DNA from: Natrinema halophilum
Lineage (GTDB): Archaea; Halobacteriota; Halobacteria; Halobacteriales; Natrialbaceae
Length of the DNA stretch: 64,000 nt
Direction: 5' to 3'
Assembly: GCF_013402815.2 (NCBI RefSeq)
Contig: NZ_CP058601.1
Location: forward strand, 1,116,001 to 1,180,000
The notes beneath the pieces are model-generated. The model saw only the letters and a list, made by a program, of their open reading frames with translations. It made no database searches and was not told the origin of the DNA. Of this stretch, positions 24,511-34,061 are shown piece after piece. Every line of letters begins with the position of its first letter. Within the stretch, counting starts at the first letter, position 1. Position numbers and translations under genes: made by a program.

Positions 24511-26199
24511 ATGACGGATAGCCACACGGGTGCAGATCTCTTCACTGACGCTCTCGAGTCCTACGGCGTCGACTACGTCTTCGGAAACCCGGGGACGACC
24601 GAACTGCCGATCATGGACGCGATCAGTCGAAGTGATCTCGAGTACAGGCTCGCACTCCACGAGGACATCGCGGTCGGGATGGCCTCGGGCTACGCCCAGC
24701 GGCGACGGTACCACGCCCACCACGACGACTCGATTATGCCGGTAGGAGTGGCGAACCTGCACATCGCTCCCGGGCTGGCTCACGGCCTCGGAAACCTTTA
24801 CGCGGCCAAGATCGCGGGTGCGCCGCTGGTCGTGACCGCGGGAAATCATAGCACGGACTTTCGCCACGAAGAGCCGATCCTGTCGGGACGGCTCGCCGAC
24901 ATGGCACGGGAGTTCTGCAAGTGGTCCGACGAAGTGCTGGACGTGTCGGCGCTACCGACGATGCTCCGGCGGGCGTTCCGCGTCGCGATAACGCCACCAA
25001 CCGGACCCGTCTTCCTCGGCCTTCCGCTCGATGTGACGATGGCGGAAACCGACGCCGAACCGGAACGTCTCGGGGCGATTCCAAACGCCGGCGGCGGCGA
25101 CCCCACACAACTCGACCGCGCCGCCGATCTGCTGGCCGACGCCGAACGTCCGGTGATGGTCGTCGGCGATCACATCGCCCGATCCGGTGCCGACGCCGTC
25201 GCCGCGGCCGTCGATCTGGCGGAGGCGACGGGCGCTCGCGTCCACGGCGAGATCCTTTCCAGCGAGGTGGACTTTCCCCCGGACCACGACCAGTGGGTCT
25301 CCTACTTGCCGGTGAGCGAAACACTCGCCTCGATGCTGATGGACACGGATACGCTCCTCTTCGCCGGGTGTTCGACGAATACGACGCTGACGCGCCACGA
25401 GGAGCCGCTGGTAGATTCGGACGCGACCTGCATCCACGTCAGCGACGACGCCTGGCAGGTCGGCAAGAACCAACCGGCCGACGCGGCCGTGATCGGCGAT
25501 CCTGGACTCGTCCTTCAGGGACTTACCGAACGCGTCCGAAAGCGCCTCTCGGAAGACGTCGTCGCGGATCGGCTCGAAGACGTTGCCGCGACCAAGGAGA
25601 TGGTCGAGTCGGAGATGGCCGGCTACGGCGAAGGCGACGGGGACGATCCGCGGGCCTCGAAGGCGCAGTTGGTCGATACGATGGAACGAGTCGCGGGAGA
25701 CGCGGCGATCGTCGACGAGGGCGTCACCTCGAAGTTCGCCATGCTGATCCGTTGGGATCTCGCACCGGAACAGTACACGTCGAACAAAGGCGGCGGCCTC
25801 GGCTACGGGCTCCCGGCATCGGTCGGCGCTGCCGTCGCTGAAAACCAGCGAGACGATCCACGGAACGTGGTCGGCTTTATCGGCGACGGATCCTACCAGT
25901 ACTACCCGCACTCTATCTACAGCGCCGCCCGTTACGATCTCGATCTGACGGTCGTCATCTCGGACAACCGTAACTACCGTATTCTAAAGAACAACACGCT
26001 CCACCTCATGGGCGGCGAGGAAGACGATTACGACTTCGTCGGCATGGACTTCGAGCCGTCGGTCGACCTCGTGAAAAACGCCGAAAGCCACGGCTCGCGC
26101 GCCCAGCTCGTCGAAACGCCGGACGAAATCGAATCCGCGCTTTCGGCCGCACTCGCTCGCGACGGTCCCGACGTCCTCGACGTGCTGGTCCACGACTGA
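24511..26199 (+). CDS. thiamine-diphosphate enzyme (benzoylformate decarboxylase/acetolactate-synthase superfamily)
   Basis: 562 residues with three domains. The N-terminal PYR domain has VFGNPGTTELPIMDAISRS and the catalytic Glu in LALHEDIAVGMASGYAQR. The middle Rossmann-like domain spans about 190-325. The C-terminal PP domain has GGGLGYGLPASVGAAV and the ThDP motif GDGSYQYYPHSIYSA, then ISDNRNYRILKN. The pattern is nearest benzoylformate decarboxylase-like proteins rather than biosynthetic acetolactate synthase; the true 2-oxo acid is not predictable. An A/T-rich tract lies just upstream of ATG 24511. Confidence 0.88.
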   Translation: MTDSHTGADLFTDALESYGVDYVFGNPGTTELPIMDAISRSDLEYRLALHEDIAVGMASGYAQRRRYHAHHDDSIMPVGVANLHIAPGLAHGLGNLYAAKIAGAPLVVTAGNHSTDFRHEEPILSGRLADMAREFCKWSDEVLDVSALPTMLRRAFRVAITPPTGPVFLGLPLDVTMAETDAEPERLGAIPNAGGGDPTQLDRAADLLADAERPVMVVGDHIARSGADAVAAAVDLAEATGARVHGEILSSEVDFPPDHDQWVSYLPVSETLASMLMDTDTLLFAGCSTNTTLTRHEEPLVDSDATCIHVSDDAWQVGKNQPADAAVIGDPGLVLQGLTERVRKRLSEDVVADRLEDVAATKEMVESEMAGYGEGDGDDPRASKAQLVDTMERVAGDAAIVDEGVTSKFAMLIRWDLAPEQYTSNKGGGLGYGLPASVGAAVAENQRDDPRNVVGFIGDGSYQYYPHSIYSAARYDLDLTVVISDNRNYRILKNNTLHLMGGEEDDYDFVGMDFEPSVDLVKNAESHGSRAQLVETPDEIESALSAALARDGPDVLDVLVHD

Positions 26200-26305
26200 G
26201 TACACGATCATCGTTTCGAACGGGTGATGTATTGGTCGTCAGGTATTGTCACGGGAACGATCGTCCGGGACCGTCGCGTAACACGACTGCGAGTTGCCCG
26301 TGTCG

Positions 26306-27853
26306 CTACGATCGCCAGTATGTAGGCGTCAGGATAACCAGTACGGAGAGGATTTCGAGCCGCCCGATCCACATGAGGAAGATCATGTACAGCTTCGCGG
26401 CGTCGGAGAACGGTTCGTAGCTGTTCATCGGTCCGACAACGCCGACGCCCGGGCCGACGTTGCCGAGCGTGGCGATGACGGCGCTTGCCGCCTCGAGCGC
26501 CGATAACGAGAGGCCGGGCGTTCGATGGGCGTCGACGAGGAGCACGACGGTCGAAATCACGAATAGCGTCAGAAATACCGCCACGAAGACGAAGATACCG
26601 AGAATTGTCTCCTCGTCTATGACATCGCCGGTGGTTCCCATTCGGACCGGGCGGACTGCTTCTGGGTGAACGAGCCTGAAGAGTTCGCGCCGCATCGACT
26701 TCTGGATCACGTACCAGCGGATGATTTTGATCGAACCGGCCGCAGACCCCGCTGACCCGCCGAGAAACATCGTAAACAGGAGAATTACCTGCGTCGTGTC
26801 GCTCCACGCGTTGAAGTCCATACTGGCGTACCCGGTCGTCGTGACGATGGCGATGATCTGGAAGAACCCGTGTCGCAGCGATCGTTCTACGCTGCCCGGA
26901 ATCGTCGAGACGCTCTCCGGAACCGTCGCGAGCCCGACGCCGAGAAACAACAGCGTGGAAATGAGTCCACCGATGACACCCATCACCAGGATGTACGAGC
27001 GGAATTCGGCGTTTTCCGTCAACCGCTCGGGACGGCCGCGCCAGGCGTACCAGTAGAGCGCGAAGTTCGTCCCAGCCACGATCATAAAGAGCATGACCGC
27101 CCACTGGACGATCGGTTCGAAGGCTTCGACGCTGCGCCCCTCCGGCGAGAACCCGCCGGTCGGCAGCGACGTAAGCCCGTGGGCGACGGCGTTGTACGCA
27201 GTCATGTTCGGAGCCAACCCGGCGAGATGGAGGCCGTAGTAGACGACCACGGCGGCGAGAGTGAACCAGGCGTAAATCAGCCACAGCGCCCGCGCAGTCT
27301 CCCTGATCCGCGGGGTCAGTTTCTCGACTTTGATCCCCGGTGCTTCCTGTCGGATGATCTGTGTCCCGCCGACTGAGAGCTCCGAGAGAATCGCAACCAT
27401 GAGAACGAGAATCCCCATCCCGCCGAGCCACTGGGTCAGCTGACGCCACATCATGATCGACCGCGAGTGAGTCTCGACGGAGATACTGCCCATGACCGTC
27501 GCTCCGGTCGTCGTGAATCCGCTCATACTCTCGAAAAACGCATTGACGGGATCCGCGACCGTCCCCGTTCCTGCGACGAGATACGGAACGGTTCCGACGA
27601 AGGGGACGACGAACCACGTCAGCGCGACGAGCAGAAACGCCTCGCGATGATCGAGTCGCGGCTCCGCCTCGAGGCGCTCGAGGCCGACCCCCACCACGAC
27701 AGTGACGACCAACGTGACTAGAAACGGGACCGGACTCTCTCGGTAGTAGAGCGCGATTCCGGTTGGAAAGAAGAGCGTGAGCGAGAGATATTTCAGCACC
27801 GTGCCGAGAAAGCTGCAACTGGACCGGACATCAACGTGAAGCCTGCGTATCAT
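26306..27853 (-). CDS. trkH: TrkH-type potassium uptake membrane subunit
   Basis: 515 residues with four MPM (membrane-pore-membrane) repeats. Pore loops are visible as SMSGFTTTGATV, HGLTSLPTGGFSP, IVTTTGYASMDF and VIATLGNVGPGVG. It imports K+ with a cytoplasmic TrkA/RCK regulator not present in this window, supporting the high-potassium cytoplasm typical of haloarchaea. Full length. The intergenic space to the upstream secreted zincin is about 125 bp. Confidence 0.95.
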   Translation of the reverse strand: MIRRLHVDVRSSCSFLGTVLKYLSLTLFFPTGIALYYRESPVPFLVTLVVTVVVGVGLERLEAEPRLDHREAFLLVALTWFVVPFVGTVPYLVAGTGTVADPVNAFFESMSGFTTTGATVMGSISVETHSRSIMMWRQLTQWLGGMGILVLMVAILSELSVGGTQIIRQEAPGIKVEKLTPRIRETARALWLIYAWFTLAAVVVYYGLHLAGLAPNMTAYNAVAHGLTSLPTGGFSPEGRSVEAFEPIVQWAVMLFMIVAGTNFALYWYAWRGRPERLTENAEFRSYILVMGVIGGLISTLLFLGVGLATVPESVSTIPGSVERSLRHGFFQIIAIVTTTGYASMDFNAWSDTTQVILLFTMFLGGSAGSAAGSIKIIRWYVIQKSMRRELFRLVHPEAVRPVRMGTTGDVIDEETILGIFVFVAVFLTLFVISTVVLLVDAHRTPGLSLSALEAASAVIATLGNVGPGVGVVGPMNSYEPFSDAAKLYMIFLMWIGRLEILSVLVILTPTYWRS

Positions 27854-27979
27854 TGTGGAATCGTCGTCGAACCGCCCTCGCTCGACCGCTGCCGAACGGT
27901 ATCTACTTCCGACAGAGTTGGAGTGTCGTAATAAAAACTGTGACCAAATCGATCCACCAGGTCACGCCTCCTGATCGTG

Positions 27980-28846
27980 CTATGACAGGAACTGTCGGTG
28001 ATGTTCGCCCATCGCAGCTCGCGCGGTCCGCGAGAACGCGGGGACGTAATCCATAGCGAAGTAAGACCACGATTCGTCGACGGGATCGGCATAGGTGTCC
28101 AGGCCGTCCGTTTCGGTCGCGAACTTGTGATCTCGGGGAGTGTTCCGACTTTCCCGGGCCGAATAGCCCGTTGCCATCGGCGTGATCCCGTGGCGTGCGA
28201 ACCAGCCGCCTGGAACTGGGTGATCCTGTGCGCCGCAGCTGTGTGCGCGCAGGCCCGGGGAAGGATCTCCTTCGGTCGCGTCGGCCGGGTAGTACGGGAT
28301 GTCAGCCCAGCCCAGTACCGCGTGTCCACACTCGTGGGCCGCAAAGTTGCGCACTAGCCCGTGGGGCATCCCCACGGGCAACCCGAACAGTCCGACGAGT
28401 TCGGTGTTGACGTAGCCATATGCACCCGGTTCGGCGTACGTACGACCATCATTGCCGGCGTACGCGCGCATCGCACCCGCGGTCGCTGCTCCGTCTTCGA
28501 GGACGAACAGCGACACCGTTTCGGGCCTTCGATCGGATCGGAGGGCGTCGTCGTCTTCGATCGCGTCGAGTGTTTCAGCGTACGACGCGGAAATATCGAA
28601 GTCGGCGACAGTCTCGGTCTCCGTTCGGACGGTAACCGTCCCCGGTGTCGAATCCGTCCACGTCTCGGCGAAGAGTTCCACGCCGTCGATGACGTAGCGA
28701 AGCGCGTCGTCAGTCGGCCGGACCGAGCCGTGACGGATCACCTCGACCGTGAGGTCACCGGAACCGCCGCCGGCCGAGCCAACGGTGGAACCGGCAACGG
28801 TGCCGGCGGCGGCACACGAACACACGAGAAACTTCCGCCGTTGCAT
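27980..28846 (-). CDS. Tat-exported zincin-like protein (HECGH motif)
   Basis: 288 residues. N-terminus MQRRKFLVCSCAAAGTVAG is a Tat signal, with a possible lipobox-like SCAA. A central region carries VRNFAAHECGHAVLGWADI, an HExxH-type zinc site, followed by a Cys/His-rich GLRAHSCGAQDH that may supply a third ligand. Probably a cell-surface metallopeptidase, or an inactive relative. The C-terminus is acidic and ends in a helical segment. No peptidase family can be assigned with certainty. Confidence 0.75.
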   Translation of the reverse strand: MQRRKFLVCSCAAAGTVAGSTVGSAGGGSGDLTVEVIRHGSVRPTDDALRYVIDGVELFAETWTDSTPGTVTVRTETETVADFDISASYAETLDAIEDDDALRSDRRPETVSLFVLEDGAATAGAMRAYAGNDGRTYAEPGAYGYVNTELVGLFGLPVGMPHGLVRNFAAHECGHAVLGWADIPYYPADATEGDPSPGLRAHSCGAQDHPVPGGWFARHGITPMATGYSARESRNTPRDHKFATETDGLDTYADPVDESWSYFAMDYVPAFSRTARAAMGEHHRQFLS

Positions 28847-28995
28847 TAGGACCGCTCATTCGTCGAAATTGGCATAAACGTTGTTGCCGATCCGGACCCG
28901 GTAGTCCCGAGTACCCGCAGGGACGAGCACAACGGCCGATACGGTCTCGAACGCACGGATGACGCGATACGGCGAATCGGGACCGTCGATCGGAA

Positions 28996-30423
28996 TCAGC
29001 ACTCTGGGCCCCGAATACGCCCGCCCTCAGACGTTTCGGGGAAAATCTTCCCGGGGTTGAGCGTATCGGTCGGGTCGAGCGCTCGCTTGATGACCCGCAT
29101 TGTTTCGACCGCGGCGGCTCCGTGTTCCGGCTCGAGATATTTCTGTTTTCCGTCCCCGATACCGTGTTCGCCAGTTGCGGTCCCGCCGAACTCCATCGCC
29201 AGTTCGACGACCGAGCGGTAGAGGTGCTCGCCGCGCTCGAGTTCGTCGGCGTCGTCGGGATCGACGAGAACGCTGTAGTGTAAATTCCCGTCGCCGGCGT
29301 GACCGAAACAGGGAACGAGCAGGTCGGCCTCGTCGGCCAGCCGTTTCACCTCCCGGACGACGTCGGGGTAGGCACTGATCGGAACCGTCACGTCGCCCGG
29401 GCGAAGCGATTCGAGGTCGGGGTCGTAGTTCGAGACGGCGTACGCAAGTTCCCGACGGGCCTGCCAGAGCGCTTCCATCTCAGCGTCGTCGTCGCTCATC
29501 TCGAACCGGTCGACGGCGTGATCTGCGAAGATCGTCCGGCAGAGATCGATTTCCGTCTCGATGCCGTGATTGGCGTGGAATTCGAGAAAGACCATCGGCG
29601 CATCGGGCAGGTCACTGCCCAGGTAGTCGTTGGCCATCGTCGCGCTCAGACCGTCGACGAGTTCGATGCGGGCGACGTCCACATCGGTCCGGACCGCGTC
29701 GAAGACGGCTTCGGCGGCCTCATCGAGCGTCTCGAAGATTGCCCGCCCGCCGCGGATCTGCTGGGGTCGGCCCGCAAGCGCTAGCGTCGCCTCGGTGACG
29801 ACGGCGAGGGTCCCCTCGCTACCGACGATGAGATCGGTCAGGTTGTACCCGCTCGACGTCTTTATCGCCCGCGAGCCCGTCTCGATGATGGTACCATCGG
29901 CGAGAACTGCCTCGAGTCCGAGGACCCAGTCGGCGATCTCGCCGTAGCGAACGGTTTTCATACCGCTTGCATCCGTCGCGATCATACCGCCGACCGTCGA
30001 GATGTTACCCGACGATGGAAGCGGCGGAAAGAACAGGCCATCGTTTGCGACGTATTCGTCGACTGTGGAGCCGATGATCCCCGGCCCGACGTCGATCTGG
30101 AAGTCGTCGGGACGATAGTCGACGACGTCGTCCATTCGCGTCAGATCGAGGCTGATCCCTCCGTAGGCCGGAACGGCGTTTCCCTCGAGTCCCGTCCCGG
30201 CGGCGTACGGCGTTACGGGGACGCCGGCATCGGTCGCGGCGGCGAGTACGTTCGAAACGTCTTCGGTGCACTCGGGCCAGACCACGGCATCCGGAAGGAC
30301 CCCACTGCCGCCGTTGCGTTCGGTCCCGTAGTCGGTCGCATGCGATTCTCTCGGCTCGGGTGAAAACGAGAGCTGATCGTCCGCGAGAGGGCAGTCCTCG
30401 AGAAACGAACAGTCATGTGTCAT
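28996..30423 (-). CDS. FAD-linked oxidase, GlcD/D-lactate dehydrogenase family
   Basis: 475 residues. The PCMH-type FAD domain (about 40-220) contains VPVTPYAAGTGLEGNAVPAY and PPLPSSGNISTVGGMIATDA. The C-terminal FAD-oxidase domain has CFGHAGDGNLHYSVLV, GGTATGEHGIGDGKQKYL and DPTDTLNPGKIFP. It oxidises a 2-hydroxy acid (D-lactate or glycolate), passing electrons to quinone or another acceptor. ATG 30423 is preferred over an upstream, non-conserved leader. Divergent from the LLM-family gene across about 237 bp. Confidence 0.92.
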   Translation of the reverse strand: MTHDCSFLEDCPLADDQLSFSPEPRESHATDYGTERNGGSGVLPDAVVWPECTEDVSNVLAAATDAGVPVTPYAAGTGLEGNAVPAYGGISLDLTRMDDVVDYRPDDFQIDVGPGIIGSTVDEYVANDGLFFPPLPSSGNISTVGGMIATDASGMKTVRYGEIADWVLGLEAVLADGTIIETGSRAIKTSSGYNLTDLIVGSEGTLAVVTEATLALAGRPQQIRGGRAIFETLDEAAEAVFDAVRTDVDVARIELVDGLSATMANDYLGSDLPDAPMVFLEFHANHGIETEIDLCRTIFADHAVDRFEMSDDDAEMEALWQARRELAYAVSNYDPDLESLRPGDVTVPISAYPDVVREVKRLADEADLLVPCFGHAGDGNLHYSVLVDPDDADELERGEHLYRSVVELAMEFGGTATGEHGIGDGKQKYLEPEHGAAAVETMRVIKRALDPTDTLNPGKIFPETSEGGRIRGPEC

Positions 30424-30660
30424 ACGGCCACGTTGGCCACGGGAACTATCAACGTTTTCCACTGACTCGGCTCGTGCTGACGCCCGAATATCCCGACGAG
30501 CTTGGATCGTCCACGGCGCGATTCCCGGATCGAGTGAGCAATCGCACTTCTGCGTGCAATCAGTGAGCGGAAACGTTACAGATTTATGTGATTGCGTACC
30601 GCGTTGCATGGTGATGAGGCTTCGACACGCATCTCGAACGCCGGCGCGGAGGGACGAACT

Positions 30661-31668
30661 GTGAACGCCGAACTTGACCTGCTGGTGAGTCTCGGCGACT
30701 ACGACCGGCCCCAGGAGGTCGCCGACCGTGCCGTTCAGGCTGAGGAACTCGGTTTCGATCGAATCACGGTCGGCGAGACGACCGGATGGGATATCGTTCC
30801 GCCGCTGACGTTAGCTGCCGACCGAACCGACGAACTCGGAATCTCGACCAACGTCATCTCACCGTATAGTCGAACGCCCGCGATGCTCGCCCAGACCGCG
30901 CTCACGCTTCAGGCCGCCGCCGACGGCCGCTACCGGTTCGGAATCGGACCGAGTTCGCCGGCGATCACGGAGCGGTGGCACGGGATGGAATTCGACCGGC
31001 CCCTGCGCCGAACCCGAGAAACGATCGAAATAATGCGGAGAGTCTACGACGAGGGCAATCCAGCGTACGAGGGCGACGTCTTCGATGTTCCGGGGCTCGG
31101 GTACGAACGTGGACCAACCGAAAATCCCCCACCGATCGACCTCGGCACCCTTGGACCCAAAGCCACCGAGATGGCCGGCCGCTTCGGCGACGGGTGGGCC
31201 CCACAGATGTTCACCGCCGACGGCCTGCGGGATCGACTCGAGGATTTAGAACGCGGTGTCGAACTCGCGGACAAGGACCGTTCGGACCTGCGAGTGGCAC
31301 CGATCGTCCGCGTAATTGCGGGAGAAGACCGCCAAGAAGTGCGCCAAAAGGCCCGAGGAGCGATCGCGTTCATGCTCGGAGCCTACGGTCCTTACTACGG
31401 CAACTCGGTCGCCGAACAGGGATATCCGGACGTCGTCTCGGAAATCCGTGCGGCCTGGCAAGATCGGAATACTGACGCGATGGCGGCGGCATTACCCGAC
31501 GAGGTTCTCGACGAGTTGGCGGCTGCAGGTACGCCCGACGAGGTCCGCGAGTGGATCGAAGCATACGGCGAAATCGACGGCGTCGATGCCGTACAGATCG
31601 GTTTCATCAATGGAATATCCGAAGACGAAAAACACACGACGATGGAAACGGTCGCTGACCTCGGCTGA
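30661..31668 (+). CDS. LLM-family (probable F420-dependent) oxidoreductase
   Basis: 335-residue luciferase-like TIM barrel. Seen: AELDLLVSLGDYDRPQEVAD, FDRITVGETTGWDIVPPLTL, GISTNVISPYSRTPAMLAQT, YRFGIGPSSPAITERWHGM. These resemble archaeal methylene-tetrahydromethanopterin reductase-like (Mer) proteins, which use F420. Haloarchaea lack methanogenesis, so the true role (folate metabolism or another F420 reaction) is open. The GTG at 30661 is chosen because the barrel starts there; the frame extends further upstream without conservation. Confidence 0.87.
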   Translation: MNAELDLLVSLGDYDRPQEVADRAVQAEELGFDRITVGETTGWDIVPPLTLAADRTDELGISTNVISPYSRTPAMLAQTALTLQAAADGRYRFGIGPSSPAITERWHGMEFDRPLRRTRETIEIMRRVYDEGNPAYEGDVFDVPGLGYERGPTENPPPIDLGTLGPKATEMAGRFGDGWAPQMFTADGLRDRLEDLERGVELADKDRSDLRVAPIVRVIAGEDRQEVRQKARGAIAFMLGAYGPYYGNSVAEQGYPDVVSEIRAAWQDRNTDAMAAALPDEVLDELAAAGTPDEVREWIEAYGEIDGVDAVQIGFINGISEDEKHTTMETVADLG

Positions 31669-31815
31669 GGGTCGACGCGACGTCCCGCAATGGGTAGACC
31701 GGGAATGAGTAAACCGGGATGACCACCGAGAATCCGAACGAAATCCGACACCGAGGGATAGTGTTTCGATCGGACTCACAGTCCGTTTATGTACTATTCG
31801 GGACCTACCGATGGT

Positions 31816-32217
31816 ATGATTCCACTTCTCGGTTCGCCCGAAACCCTCACGTCGGTCGGTGACACGTACGCGGACGCTGTGGATACGGGGATGAAATTGC
31901 TGTCGAATCGACGGCGGCGCGCGGTTCTAACGATCCTCGCTTCGATGGATGGCTTTGCAACCCTTCCGGAGCTGGCGATTGAAATCGCGACGCAGGAAAA
32001 CTCATCCGAACCGAGTGCGATTTCGGACCACGAGACGGTCTCTCCGCGGAACCGCCGCGCCGTTCAGATATCGTTACACCACACTCACGTCCCGCAGTTA
32101 GCCAGTGCAAATGCGGTCGATTACGACGCTGCGGCGAAGACGGTTACGCTGACCGACCACGGCCGAACGCTACTTTCTCGGCGAGACGCCGTCTCCGGAT
32201 CACCTCAGCACGAGTGA
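31816..32217 (+). CDS. DUF7344-like winged-helix protein
   Basis: 133 residues: an N-terminal linker, then the same domain as at 17989: GMKLLSNRRRRAVLTILASM, LPELAIEIATQEN, and RRAVQISLHHTHVPQLASAN, ending VTLTDHGRTLLSRRD. A TATA-like tttatgta about 30 bases upstream supports ATG 31816 as a leaderless start; the ATG at 31789 is inside that element. A regulator with unknown targets, no membrane segment. Confidence 0.75.
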   Translation: MIPLLGSPETLTSVGDTYADAVDTGMKLLSNRRRRAVLTILASMDGFATLPELAIEIATQENSSEPSAISDHETVSPRNRRAVQISLHHTHVPQLASANAVDYDAAAKTVTLTDHGRTLLSRRDAVSGSPQHE

Positions 32218-32365
32218 TAGCCTGAACGTTCCGGCTTCTCCCACGACTTCAGTCCAGACGTTCGTGCTGTTTTCGCTGTATACGACTGGGTTCTTTCGTC
32301 GAGGAACGGGGTGACACTCTCGTATCGATACCGTTTCGCCCCTGTCGGATTCGTCGCACGAAACG

Positions 32366-33331
32366 TTACGGCTCGAGAACCAATTTGCCGAGGAAACTAT
32401 CCGCCATGACAGCGCGGTGTGCGTCGGCTACTTCTTCCAGGTCGTACGTCCGTCCGACGTTGACCGAGAGAGCCCCGGTCCTCATAAGGTGGGCGACTCC
32501 CCGTAGCGGGACGCGCAGATCCGGCGTGTTAAACATACTCATAAATTGATAGGAAACGTCTTTCGACCGAGCCGGTCCATCGTTCGTAAAGCCAGGGTCC
32601 GGGCTATTCTCGCCGATGCCGACCACACGAGCCCCAGTCGCAGCGACCTCCGCATCGAACTGCAGGTAATCGTCGAGTCGGTGATCTAACACGGCGTCGA
32701 CGCCACCACTAGAGGCATCGATAACGGCATCGGCAAGATCCTCACGGCCGTAATCCAGTACCGTTTCGGCCCCATAATCGTACAGGGTGTCGTGATACTC
32801 CTCGGCTGCGGTGGCAATCACTCGTGCACTGACAGCGGCGGCGATCTGGACGGCTGCATGACCAACACCGCCAGAACCGCCGTGGATCAAACAATACTCG
32901 GCCGGTTCGAGGCCTGCGTGGTCGATCAGCGCGCGCCAGGCGGTGGCCGTGGCGACGCCTGCTGCACTCGCTTCGGTCACGTCGGCACCGTCCGGTAGGT
33001 GGACGACACGATCGGTGGGGACCGTCGCGTACTCGGCGTACGAACCCTGGAAATCACCGTTACCGATCCCCGTGCCGTAAACGCGATCGCCCTCGTCGAA
33101 CGACTCGACTGCCGATCCCGTTTTGGCGACGACCCCTCCGAAGTCGACGCCGGGCGAAAACGGCACGTCCACCGGCGTGTACGAGCCGTCCCGGAAGTAT
33201 GTATCGACGGGATTGACACCCGCAGCGGCGATTTCGACCAGAAGCTCGGCCTCGCCGGGCTCCGGCCGATCGATCTCGTCTACCTGCAGTACGTCTGGGT
33301 CGCCGTGTTCGTGGAGGCGTACAGCTCGCAT
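32366..33331 (-). CDS. quinone oxidoreductase-like MDR protein
   Basis: 321 residues of the medium-chain reductase superfamily. GroES-like half: GEAELLVEIAAAGVNPVDTY, SPGVDFGGVVAKTGSAVESF. Rossmann half: CLIHGGSGGVGHAAVQIAAA, the NADPH-binding loop. It lacks the catalytic-zinc Cys/His pattern of alcohol dehydrogenases, as in zeta-crystallin-type NADPH:quinone reductases. ATG 33331 starts the conserved MRAVRLHEHGDPDVLQV; the upstream extension is not conserved. Confidence 0.9.
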   Translation of the reverse strand: MRAVRLHEHGDPDVLQVDEIDRPEPGEAELLVEIAAAGVNPVDTYFRDGSYTPVDVPFSPGVDFGGVVAKTGSAVESFDEGDRVYGTGIGNGDFQGSYAEYATVPTDRVVHLPDGADVTEASAAGVATATAWRALIDHAGLEPAEYCLIHGGSGGVGHAAVQIAAAVSARVIATAAEEYHDTLYDYGAETVLDYGREDLADAVIDASSGGVDAVLDHRLDDYLQFDAEVAATGARVVGIGENSPDPGFTNDGPARSKDVSYQFMSMFNTPDLRVPLRGVAHLMRTGALSVNVGRTYDLEEVADAHRAVMADSFLGKLVLEP

Positions 33332-33512
33332 GGCTGAGCGCACGCGTCGGGGAGTCAAAAAAATGTCCCGACGATGGTCGGAAATTGTCTCGGCGAGTCG
33401 CCATCGGCTGCTGGGTATCCCCCTGTTACACGAGCAAGTGGAATCTTTGTACGCGTGCCGCCCTTGACCCGCCCTGTGTGCAAATCGATCAGCCAACCGC
33501 TTGCACTAACCA

Positions 33513-33842
33513 TCACTTCTCTGGTTGTTCGATCAATCTCGCGATAGTTATGATCGCATCGAACTCCGTTGGTGTTCCAGAGACCTGAACGATTCCCTGG
33601 TTTTGATCGTACTGCAGGAATTCGACTTCGGCGGACTTCGGGAGATGAGTGTGGCGCAAATCGACGGCGATTTTGTCAAATCGTTCATGCTGGTCGTTCC
33701 GCGTTTGATCGGTTTCCCAGTCATCTACCGTTTTGACCAGTTCGGTCACAGCGACCGGGCCGTCCTGTTCGTACAGATAATATAACGCGTATCGCCGGCG
33801 TTCATCCTGGAGTAGGTCAAATATTGTACCCAGGGTTACCAT
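33513..33842 (-). CDS. DUF7344-like winged-helix protein
   Basis: 109 residues, essentially only the domain: LGTIFDLLQDERRRYALYYL, VAVTELVKTVDDWETDQTRN, FDKIAVDLRHTHLPKSAEVE. This is the third member of the family in this window. A/T-rich sequence lies upstream. It is probably a small transcriptional regulator; targets unknown. Confidence 0.8.
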   Translation of the reverse strand: MVTLGTIFDLLQDERRRYALYYLYEQDGPVAVTELVKTVDDWETDQTRNDQHERFDKIAVDLRHTHLPKSAEVEFLQYDQNQGIVQVSGTPTEFDAIITIARLIEQPEK

Positions 33843-33946
33843 ATACTGAATTAGTCGAGGGAGAACTTAGCGATTGTGACCGCTCCGTCAGGGTGACAGT
33901 CACTTTTACCGTCACATACCTGTTCGTACTGATTCTTCAGACAACT

Positions 33947-33991
33947 CGACCGTCGGCCGTGTCATCGCACCGACCGTAGGCCGTGTCATCG
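33947..33991. repeat. 21-bp direct repeat, 2 units at 24-bp spacing
   Basis: cgaccgtcggccgtgtcatc plus g (33947-33967) and the same with one change (33971-33991) in the short gap between the DUF7344-like gene and the aminotransferase 3' end. No gene is seen in this gap. Confidence 0.8.
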
Positions 33992-34061
33992 GCCGGAATC
34001 GAACGGACCGCAGCCATCCTCGTCGTACTCTGTCCGTTCTACCGGCGGTGGCACCCAGATG

